From: Deltaproteobacteria bacterium
GTDB lineage: Bacteria > Myxococcota_A > UBA9160 > JAFDET01
DNA: 6,468 nt
Assembly (NCBI GenBank): GCA_019310195.1
Contig: JAFDET010000191.1
Span: 1 to 6,468 of the forward strand
Reading direction: 5' to 3'
Both the position numbers and the translations under genes were made by a program. How positions within the stretch are numbered: position 1 is the stretch's first letter; each line of letters begins with the position of its first letter. The notes beneath the pieces are model-generated. The model saw nothing but the letters and a program-made list of their open reading frames with translations, had not been told where the DNA came from and searched no databases. This document shows positions 1 to 5,380 of the stretch, piece by piece.

Positions 1-941
1 CGGAGGGCGCCGTCAAGAACCCCGCGCGGCGCAGCACGGCCGCGTGGGGCCAGGAGGGCGTGGCCTCGAAGTCGAGCTGGGGGCAGCCGGCCTCGCGCGC
101 AGTCTTCGCGGCCCGGCGGATCAGCGCGTGGGCGACGTGCGGCGCGTCGGGGGGGAAGACCAGTTCCATCAGCACTGCGCGTGCGGGCGCCAGGCGAACG
201 ACGGCGTAGCCGCACGGATCGGAGCCGACGGAAGCCGCGAGGCATGCGTACTGGCCGGCCGGGTTGGCCGGGTAGCGCCAGTTGAGGAAATCGGCGTCGT
301 GGAGGCTCCAGAATGCCGGCGCCGCCATGCCTGCCCAGGTGACCGCGTCGAAGCTCTCGTCGAAGGTCGAGATCTCCTCGATGTGGACGCGACGCCCACC
401 GCCGGTAAGAGCGCGGGTGACGCCGAGCGAGACATCCACCACCGCACCGGCAGCGGAGGCCAGCGGCCTCGGCAGCCCGTATCGGCGTTGCAGGTGACCG
501 GAGGCCCGGAGCGGCAGGACGCCACGCGATCACCGCCGAGCGTCGCCGCCAGGGATCGACCCGGCGAGCGGGCGTGCGCAGGTCGCGGAGGCCCTGGCGC
601 TGGAAGCGCCGGATCGTGATGCTGTCGGCCAGCAGCGCCCCTTCGATGGGTGCGTCGCCTTTGGCCAGCGGCCACGGAAGCCGGGCTGCGACGGTGACGA
701 TCGCTCCCGTCGCCTTCTCCACCAGCAGCCAGCAGCGGGCGGGGCCCAGCGGGCTCTTCCGGTACAGCCAGTCGTAGACGGCGCGCGGCCTCTTCACAGC
801 GAAGGCGTCGTCCACCGCGTCGTAGATCCGCTCGAAGTCCGTCAGCTCGGCGCGGCGAACCTCGAAGCGCGGATCGGCGGACTCCGACGGCACGGGCGTC
901 GCGAGCCACTCCTCAAAGCTGTCGTGCGGGCGGGATCTCAT
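1..941 (-). pseudogene. Two-domain GNAT-like acetyltransferase, frame-disrupted, 3' end beyond window
   Basis: The reading frame from ATG at 941-939 gives a convincing N-terminal acetyltransferase domain for about 140 residues. It includes RFEVRRAELTDFERIYDAVD at residues 26-45, YDWLYRKSPLGPARCWLLVE around residues 56-75, and an acetyl-CoA loop-like FQRQGL at 113-118. From 529 down to the left edge the family-like protein lies in a different frame. It contains YGLPRPL, FDESFDAVTWAGM, DADFLNWRYPANP and VLRRAGF, which look like the second half of a double-GNAT protein. The frame changes between about 530 and 520, because the downstream frame has a TGA at 532-530. The upstream frame happens to stay open to the edge, so a gene caller could report one ORF with a nonsense Arg-rich C-terminus. 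The ATG lies 5 bases after the stop of the DUF3604 gene, with no good ribosome site of its own, so translation is probably coupled. Family assignment is by pattern recognition and the substrate is unknown. The break may be real decay or a sequencing error. Confidence 0.72.
520..532 (-). other. Frame-change point inside the GNAT gene
   Basis: Upstream coding (codons whose first base is at positions such as 533, 530, 527, 524) reads A-V-I-A-W. Downstream coding (codons at 520, 517, 514) reads V-L-P-L-R-A-S-G. The downstream frame is closed by TGA at 532-530, so the switch must occur after that point in the direction of transcription. The change equals one extra base or two missing bases, modulo three. 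Related GNAT proteins usually carry a P-N-x-x-S type stretch after the hydrophobic strand, and I see none here. A deletion of more than two bases is therefore also possible. There is no obvious homopolymer or slippery heptamer at the site. Confidence 0.65.
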
Positions 942-946
942 CGGCG

Positions 947-3166
947 TCAGCCGGCGTCGTCTCCCCACGAGACCCAGATCGGCGAAGACCAGGCGCGCTC
1001 GGCCACGTCGGCCAGGCAGTCGTCGCTACGCGGCGTGCGGTCGTCGGCGAAGCACGGCCGGGGCTGCACGCAGCGGCCCTGCTCGTCGCGCTCGCAGCGC
1101 AGGTTGGCGCCGTTGACCGCCGGGCTCGGCTCCTCCAGGGCGCGCACGTAGTAGAGCGTCTCGCGTTGCGCCGCGCGGAAGTCCGGATCCTCGAACTCGA
1201 ACGAGCAGCCCGAGGGATCGTCCGGGCACTCGTGGACGAGCCAGGGGTCTTCGATCAGCTCGTCGATGGGCTCGTCGGGCTGCGTCTGCGGGCGGATTCG
1301 CACCACCTCGATCCGCGTGATGCGCTTGCGCTCCGCGCTGGGGTTCTGGCACTCACCCCGGCAGAGTCGCTCCAGGCGCTCGGCGGGAAGTCCGCGCACG
1401 CTGTAGTCGGGGCAGCCGGGAAGCTGCTCGAAGGCGCCCACGGCCCGCGCCCGGAAGCGCGGCGCACGCGTCATCGCCACTTCGGAGCCCATGGGGCGCA
1501 AGCCGACCGGCGCGTTGAGCACATCGAACCACAGCAGCGTTCGGCCGCCGCTGGTCCCGTACACCTCGCGCCGCGCCAGGGACTCCCAGACCGACTGCCG
1601 ATCGCGGCCGGAAGCGTGCACCGCCACCAGTCCCCCCGTGTAGAGGAACGAGACGGCGCGCTCCAGGTCCCGGGCGGCGAAGCCCGGTCCCAGGTCCCCG
1701 GGCGGCACGGAGCGCGGCTGCGGCTCGACGTCGCGCTGTCCGATGGGCGTACCCGGGATGGGCTCCTCGGGTCCGCGAACGTCGGTCATGGCGCCGTGGC
1801 GGGCGAACTCCTTGTAGCCGGTGCCGGCCCGTGCGCTGTGGATGTCGCTGGAGCCGATGAACCCCATGCGCTGCCGGTAGGGGGCGCCCTCCTCGTCGAA
1901 GTCGCTGCGCGCCAGCATGGACTGGACGGACATCGCGGGGCGGTAGTCGAAGGACGGCAGGAAGCAGTCGGGGCACTGGCCGGCCTCGAGCCACTCCTCG
2001 GCCTGGGCCCCCGGCACGGTGAAGGCCCCCGAGGCTCCGGCCGCGATGTGATTCGATCGTGCCTCGACCGCGCGCAACTCGCACTCCTCTTCACTCTCGC
2101 CGGCCTCGAGGCAGCGTGTGCGAATGATCTCGCCCGCGCGCCAGCAGCTGGGCAGGTAGTCCGCGCTGGGCTCGGGGCAACGGAGCGATCCTTCGGGCGT
2201 CGTCTCGGCCTCGCGCCAGGGCCGGTACTCCTCGGAGTTCCCGTGGCCGGAGTAGACCTCCACCAGGTTCTGGCGCGGGTCGTCCTGGCCGCGACTGAGC
2301 TGGAGCGCCCAGTCCGCGCCCGGTGGCGCGGTCCAGCCCCAAGCCGAGCCGTGGGGAATCACGAGCGCGGCGTGGTCCCACTCGTTGAGCTTGGCGAAGA
2401 GCTCTGCCGGTGTCTCCGCCACTTCGATGCAGTCCGTCGGAAGCGACCGCACCGGGACGCCCGCCGGGCAGCGCTCCACGTCCCCGAGCTCGGCCCGGTA
2501 GCGGATCTGGTCGAGCCCGCGCCGCCCGGCGACCAACGGAAGCCCCACCGCCTGCAGGGGGCGCAGGCTGGCGCCGCTCAGGCCGAAGGTCGACGCGATG
2601 GGCCGGGTCGGGATGCGCTCGTCCTCCAGATCGCGCAGCACCACGTTCTTGTGGCCGTAGTGCTGCTGGGGATCCGGCGACTTCTGGGTCCACTCCCAGC
2701 CCAGGTAGGCAACCAGGTCCGGGTTTGCCGGGTCGCCTGCCAGGTCGTTGCACTGGCGGATCGATCCCAGCGTCTCCTGCCAGTGATCCGGCGAGAGGCT
2801 CTCAGCGTGATCGTTGATGGAGAAGAAGTCGAGCGCGGAGCAGAAGCGCGCGAAGTCGCACGCGTCCGCGGGCGGGTAGGCGCCCGAGGCGTTGCCCAGC
2901 ATGGGCAGGCTGAAGAGGAAGGCATCCGAGGAGAACGTGGTGTGGACGTGCAGGTCGCCGAAGAGGATCTGGCGGGAGGCCTCGGCCCCGACCGCGCCCG
3001 CGGCCTCGGCCACGTCGGAGACCCTGCGGGCCACGGACTCGGCCGGCCGTGCTTCCCCGGCGATACGGCCGGGTCCCTCGTGGCGCCCCAGGTGGCCGCG
3101 GGCCGCGGCCAGGACCAGCAGGACAACCAGGGCCAGTACGGCGATCACGGTGACGGCGACTCTCAC
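947..3166 (-). CDS. Exported DUF3604 family protein (PHP-like metallohydrolase fold)
   Basis: The product has 739 residues if started at GTG 3166-3164. This start is chosen because GAGGAGG lies 10 bases upstream and the protein then opens directly with a hydrophobic segment (residues 2-22, RVAVTVIAVLALVVLLVLA). An ATG at 3196 in the same frame is the alternative (749 residues), and the Arg-rich translation further upstream is antisense to the neighbouring gene. After a linker of about 45 residues comes GDLHVHT (70-76), then SINDHAE (116-122), HYGHKN (169-174), PHGSAWGW (271-278), EVYSGHGNSE (303-312), GSSDIHSARAG (438-448) and REVYGTSGGR (533-542). These His/Asp motifs are typical of DUF3604, a family related to PHP phosphoesterases, and they look intact, so a metal-dependent hydrolase is plausible. 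No reaction is established. There are 20 cysteines, mostly in the C-terminal two thirds, which suits an oxidising extracytoplasmic location. It is the first gene of a likely pair with the GNAT gene. Confidence 0.93.
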   Translation of the reverse strand: MRVAVTVIAVLALVVLLVLAAARGHLGRHEGPGRIAGEARPAESVARRVSDVAEAAGAVGAEASRQILFGDLHVHTTFSSDAFLFSLPMLGNASGAYPPADACDFARFCSALDFFSINDHAESLSPDHWQETLGSIRQCNDLAGDPANPDLVAYLGWEWTQKSPDPQQHYGHKNVVLRDLEDERIPTRPIASTFGLSGASLRPLQAVGLPLVAGRRGLDQIRYRAELGDVERCPAGVPVRSLPTDCIEVAETPAELFAKLNEWDHAALVIPHGSAWGWTAPPGADWALQLSRGQDDPRQNLVEVYSGHGNSEEYRPWREAETTPEGSLRCPEPSADYLPSCWRAGEIIRTRCLEAGESEEECELRAVEARSNHIAAGASGAFTVPGAQAEEWLEAGQCPDCFLPSFDYRPAMSVQSMLARSDFDEEGAPYRQRMGFIGSSDIHSARAGTGYKEFARHGAMTDVRGPEEPIPGTPIGQRDVEPQPRSVPPGDLGPGFAARDLERAVSFLYTGGLVAVHASGRDRQSVWESLARREVYGTSGGRTLLWFDVLNAPVGLRPMGSEVAMTRAPRFRARAVGAFEQLPGCPDYSVRGLPAERLERLCRGECQNPSAERKRITRIEVVRIRPQTQPDEPIDELIEDPWLVHECPDDPSGCSFEFEDPDFRAAQRETLYYVRALEEPSPAVNGANLRCERDEQGRCVQPRPCFADDRTPRSDDCLADVAERAWSSPIWVSWGDDAG

Positions 3167-3176
3167 GGATGTGCGA

Positions 3177-3183
3177 CCTCCTC
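3177..3183 (-). promoter_or_regulatory. Ribosome binding site supporting the GTG start of the DUF3604 gene
   Basis: On the minus strand this reads GAGGAGG, a near-perfect anti-16S match. It sits 10 bases before GTG at 3166-3164 and 10 bases downstream of the alternative ATG at 3196-3194. It therefore favours the GTG start, although the spacing is slightly long. Confidence 0.6.
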
Positions 3184-3240
3184 GACCCGGGATCATCCTA
3201 GCGCGGGCTGGGGCAACGCTTGCATCGCGTCTTCGTCCCC

Positions 3241-3245
3241 GGGAG
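3241..3245 (+). promoter_or_regulatory. Ribosome binding site of the hydroxylase gene
   Basis: GGGAG lies 9 bases before ATG 3255 and fixes the start of the 279-residue protein. Between them, ATG at 3247 opens a three-codon frame (Met-Val-Gly-stop) whose TGA overlaps the real start as ATGA. Confidence 0.45.
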
Positions 3246-3254
3246 CATGGTGGG

Positions 3255-4094
3255 ATGAGCCAGGCTCTGCTGGACCACGAACCCCTGCTCCGTCTGGTGG
3301 CCTTCCTGGTCGTCTTTGCCGCCATGGCGCTGTGGGAGCGCATGGGGCCGCGCCGCCGCCCGCGTTGGGGACGGCGCACACGCTGGACGGCGAATCTGGG
3401 TCTTGCCGCCCTCAGCACGCTGCTCGTCCGGGTCGTCTTTCCCGCCGCCGCCGTGGGCGCCGCGGCCTTCGCCTCGAAGCAGGGATGGGGCGTGTTTCGG
3501 CTGGCGGACTGGCCCGCACCCCTGGTCTTCGTCGCCTGTGTGATCCTGCTCGACCTGGCGGTCTACCTGCAGCACCTTTTCTTCCACACGGTCCCGGTCC
3601 TCTGGCGCCTGCACCTGGTCCACCACGCCGACCAGGACTTCGACATCACCACGGGTCTGCGCTTCCACCCCCTGGAGATCCTGCTCTCCATGTTGTGGAA
3701 GGCCGCCGTCGTGATCCTTCTGGGTGCGCCCGCCGCCGCGGTGCTCGCCTTCGAGGTCCTGCTCAACGCGACCTCCGTCTTCAATCATGGGAACGCGCGA
3801 GTCCCTCTCGGGCTCGATCGGGTGCTGCGCTGGGTGGTGGTGACGCCGGACATGCACCGCGTGCACCACTCCGTGGTTCGCGGCGAGACCAACAGCAACT
3901 TCGGCTTCAACCTGCCCTGGTGGGATCGCCTGCTGGGCACCTACCGCGGCCAGCCCGCAGCGGGGCACGGCGACATGACCATCGGCGTCGAGCAGCTCCA
4001 GGACGGTCCGCCGGCCGGCCTGGGCCGGTTGCTCGTCATGCCCTTCTCCGCCGACCCGGGCCGCTACCCGATCGGCCGCGGGTCCGGTTCCTAG
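3255..4094 (+). CDS. Fatty acid hydroxylase / sterol desaturase family membrane protein
   Basis: The product has 279 residues, a usual length for this membrane di-iron oxygenase superfamily. Hydrophobic segments lie at about residues 12-27, 47-73, 89-110 and 145-172. The histidine clusters that bind the two irons are all present: H107-xxx-H111, H120-xx-H123-H124, H178 in FNHGN, and H201-xx-H204-H205, with H138 in RFHP between them. The C-terminal NFGFNLPWWDRLLGTY is also typical. Such enzymes use O2 to hydroxylate or desaturate acyl chains, sterols or carotenoids, and the substrate here cannot be told. ATG 3255 is preceded by GGGAG with a 9-base spacer. Extending further upstream in frame would enter sequence antisense to the DUF3604 gene, so that extension is rejected. 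It is a single gene, divergent from DUF3604 and convergent with the methyltransferase, whose stop codon it overlaps. Confidence 0.93.
   Translation: MSQALLDHEPLLRLVAFLVVFAAMALWERMGPRRRPRWGRRTRWTANLGLAALSTLLVRVVFPAAAVGAAAFASKQGWGVFRLADWPAPLVFVACVILLDLAVYLQHLFFHTVPVLWRLHLVHHADQDFDITTGLRFHPLEILLSMLWKAAVVILLGAPAAAVLAFEVLLNATSVFNHGNARVPLGLDRVLRWVVVTPDMHRVHHSVVRGETNSNFGFNLPWWDRLLGTYRGQPAAGHGDMTIGVEQLQDGPPAGLGRLLVMPFSADPGRYPIGRGSGS
4091..4094. other. CTAG palindrome serving both convergent stop codons
   Basis: The four bases CTAG give TAG on the plus strand (4092-4094, end of the hydroxylase gene) and TAG on the minus strand (4093-4091, end of the methyltransferase gene). The two genes therefore overlap by four bases with no space between them. 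Any terminator for either transcript must lie inside the other gene. No hairpin with a T-run was found on either side. Confidence 0.9.
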
Positions 4095-4717
4095 GCGGCG
4101 AGAACTTCGGCCCGGGCGCAGGCGAAGGGCGCCTCGCCGAGTGGGTGTACGTGCGTGTGAACGCTGTCGAAGCCCGCTGCGAGCAGCAGCTTCTCGACCT
4201 CCGCCGTGGAGCGCAGCGCGTACACCGAGGACGGAAGTGCCGCGCGGGCGGCTGCGTCGTCGGGTCGGTAGCCGAGCAGCAGGCGTCCGCCGGGGCGGAG
4301 CACCCGGCGGATCTCCGCCAGGTCCGCGGCGGGATCGGGCCAGAAGTACAGCACGTGGACCGCCAGCGCGGCGTCGAAGCGGCCGTCCTCGTAGGGGATG
4401 CGGCTGCTCTCGGTGTGCTGGATCTCAGCCCGGCCGCGCCCCATGGCCTTGTGCAGCCGGCGCGAGGCAAGCGAGACCATGACCTCGGAGGGGTCGATGC
4501 CGGCTACGAACCCGGCCTTCCCCTCCCGTTCGAGCGCCGCCAGCGTGCGGCCGTGTCCGCAGCCGACGTCGAGCACGGACTCGCCCGCGCCGACCTCCAA
4601 CTCGTCCAGCGCGATGCGGTTGACCTGGATCGTTTCGTAGGACATCACACGTGCCACGATCTGGCCCAGCCAACCCCGCGGCCGGCTCGACTGGCGCGCG
4701 ATCCACTCAGGCTTCAT
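4091..4717 (-). CDS. Class I SAM-dependent methyltransferase
   Basis: The product has 208 residues with a Rossmann methyltransferase core. The SAM-binding motif I is VLDVGCGHGR (48-57), the acidic residue of motif II is D75 in AGIDPSEVM, and FDAALAVHVLYFWPD (114-128) matches the motif IV region. The post-core LRPGGRLLLGY (140-150) is typical of Methyltransf_11 / UbiE-like enzymes. A hydrophobic or aromatic N-terminal part (WIARQSSRPRGWLGQIVARVM) is probably the substrate-side cap. It is soluble with no signal peptide, so it acts in the cytoplasm. The acceptor is unknown. The ATG overlaps the end of the small membrane protein gene by 11 bases, implying translational coupling; its own ribosome site is weak. 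It is the last gene of the operon, and its TAG stop shares CTAG with the stop of the convergent hydroxylase gene. Confidence 0.92.
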   Translation of the reverse strand: MKPEWIARQSSRPRGWLGQIVARVMSYETIQVNRIALDELEVGAGESVLDVGCGHGRTLAALEREGKAGFVAGIDPSEVMVSLASRRLHKAMGRGRAEIQHTESSRIPYEDGRFDAALAVHVLYFWPDPAADLAEIRRVLRPGGRLLLGYRPDDAAARAALPSSVYALRSTAEVEKLLLAAGFDSVHTHVHPLGEAPFACARAEVLAA

Positions 4718-4928
4718 CGGCCGCGGCTCGCTCGCGCAGCAGCGCGCGAAGTCCGACCCAGTAGGTCACGCAGGCGCCCACGATGGCGCCGGCGAAGCCC
4801 ACGGTCAGCTCGTTCACCCCCGCGATGCAGCTCTGCGGAATCATGATCCCGTAGCCCATGATGGCGGTGGGCAGGACGAACCCCGCCAGCGGAACGAAGT
4901 GGCGAAGCGTCAGATGGCTTCCCTGCAT
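4707..4928 (-). CDS. Small two-helix membrane protein, unknown function
   Basis: The product has 73 residues. I do not recognise a named family. Two hydrophobic segments are seen at about residues 9-30 (HFVPLAGFVLPTAIMGYGIM) and 42-61 (TVGFAGAIVGACVTYWVGL). They are joined by a short loop with PQSCIAGVNE and followed by a charged tail, LRALLRERAAADEA. The arrangement predicts an inner-membrane hairpin. ATG 4928-4926 is chosen over the longer in-frame ATG at 5084. AGGAG lies 5 bases upstream of 4928, and the extra upstream residues are Arg/Pro-rich shadow of the DUF2147 gene. The gene begins 19 bases inside the DUF2147 gene and ends 11 bases inside the methyltransferase gene, so all three are likely translationally coupled. 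The non-random hydrophobic pattern and the ribosome site make it very likely real. Confidence 0.82.
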   Translation of the reverse strand: MQGSHLTLRHFVPLAGFVLPTAIMGYGIMIPQSCIAGVNELTVGFAGAIVGACVTYWVGLRALLRERAAADEA

Positions 4929-5377
4929 TGCATCTCCTCTCTCACGCGGATCCAGTCGGTGGTCCGGCCCAGCAGCCGGATGCCCATGTAGCCGCGCAGC
5001 TTGAGCCGATCCGGGCCGTCCATGCGCAGCGCGGCGCGGTAGGTGCGGCCGGCGCCGGGGTCGTAGATCCGGCCGCCCTTCCATTCTTCTTCATCCGTGT
5101 CGGAGGGGCGCAGTCCGTGGAGAAGCTGGAGCCCCAGCACGTCGCGCCCGCGAAGCTCCGGGTCGGGGTTCTTCTCGTCGCGCAGCGGGCAGCCGTTCAG
5201 GTCGAAGGGCGAGCGCAGCCAGACCACCTTGCCGCACAGGGCCTCGTCGCAGCGCACGATCTCTACCTGGGCGGCGCCTCCGTCGGCCCACCACAGGCCG
5301 GTGGGGTCGCCGGCGTGGGCCGACGCGGGCGTCAGGAGGAGCAGCCCGAGCGCGAACGTCCAGAAGGTCCGGCGCAC
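4910..5377 (-). CDS. Secreted DUF2147 family protein
   Basis: The product has 155 residues. Residues 1-22 form a signal peptide: basic MRR, hydrophobic FALGLLLL, and cleavage likely after A-H-A, giving a mature protein of about 133 residues starting GDPTGLW. DUF2147 hallmarks follow in order: DPTGLWW (24-30), LCGKVVWL (47-54), NPDPELRGRDVLGLQLLHGL (70-89), WKGGRIYDPGAGRTYRAAL (99-117) and LRGYMGIRLLGRTTDW (127-142). Members are small exported beta-rich proteins of unknown function. C43, C48 and C63 could form a disulfide, which agrees with a periplasmic location. The start is GTG 5377-5375, three bases after the stop of the acyltransferase gene, so the two are co-transcribed. The 3' end overlaps the next gene by 19 bases. 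Confidence 0.92.
   Translation of the reverse strand: MRRTFWTFALGLLLLTPASAHAGDPTGLWWADGGAAQVEIVRCDEALCGKVVWLRSPFDLNGCPLRDEKNPDPELRGRDVLGLQLLHGLRPSDTDEEEWKGGRIYDPGAGRTYRAALRMDGPDRLKLRGYMGIRLLGRTTDWIRVREEMQCREAI
4934..4938 (-). promoter_or_regulatory. Ribosome binding site inside the DUF2147 gene for the small membrane protein
   Basis: AGGAG on the minus strand lies 5 bases before ATG 4928, inside the last codons of the DUF2147 gene. It decides the start of the 73-residue protein. A second ATG at 4933-4931 is in the DUF2147 frame and leads only to that gene's own end (Met-Gln-Cys-Arg-Glu-Ala-Ile-stop). Confidence 0.65.
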
Positions 5378-5380
5378 GGC

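Larger units (their letters stand above)
3167..3254. promoter_or_regulatory. Divergent intergenic region between DUF3604 and hydroxylase genes
   Basis: These 88 bases are the only sizeable non-coding stretch and must hold at least the 5' signals of both flanking genes. On the minus strand TAGGAT (3200-3195) could serve as a -10 element placing transcription start about 20 bases before the GTG, but no good -35 box is seen at the right distance. On the plus strand TTGCAT is present, but a -10 partner at normal spacing would fall on the start codon itself. No convincing operator palindrome or riboswitch is visible. The promoters are therefore inferred from gene layout and are not demonstrated by motifs. 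Confidence 0.35.

Noticed and set aside
149..155. A run of seven G (seven C on the coding strand) in the acetyltransferase gene, considered as a frameshift site.
   Set aside because: Family-like sequence continues in the same frame on both sides (VLMELVFPPDAPHVAHAL), so the frame is unchanged there. The break is near 520-530 instead.
169..909. A 246-codon minus-strand frame over the acetyltransferase gene.
   Set aside because: It is the third frame of that strand. It is Arg/Pro/Ser-rich and lacks the GNAT motifs seen in the other two frames, so it is not the real product of either half.
3198..3968. A 256-codon minus-strand frame antisense to the hydroxylase gene.
   Set aside because: The plus-strand frame has all the histidine clusters and membrane helices. 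The antisense protein is Gln/Gly/Asp/Arg-rich with many His residues that are only the complement of the coding strand.
4094..4145. A short inverted repeat (AGGCG/CGCCT) just after the hydroxylase stop, considered as a terminator.
   Set aside because: The stem is only five pairs with no following T-run, and it lies within coding sequence of the methyltransferase. Such pairings are common in GC-rich DNA.
1166..4846. A very long plus-strand open frame (over 1200 codons) running antisense to DUF3604 and then across the hydroxylase and methyltransferase genes.
   Set aside because: It crosses genes on both strands, has low-complexity Arg/Ala/Gly/Pro composition and no recognisable domain. It is a stop-poor shadow frame expected in GC-rich coding DNA.
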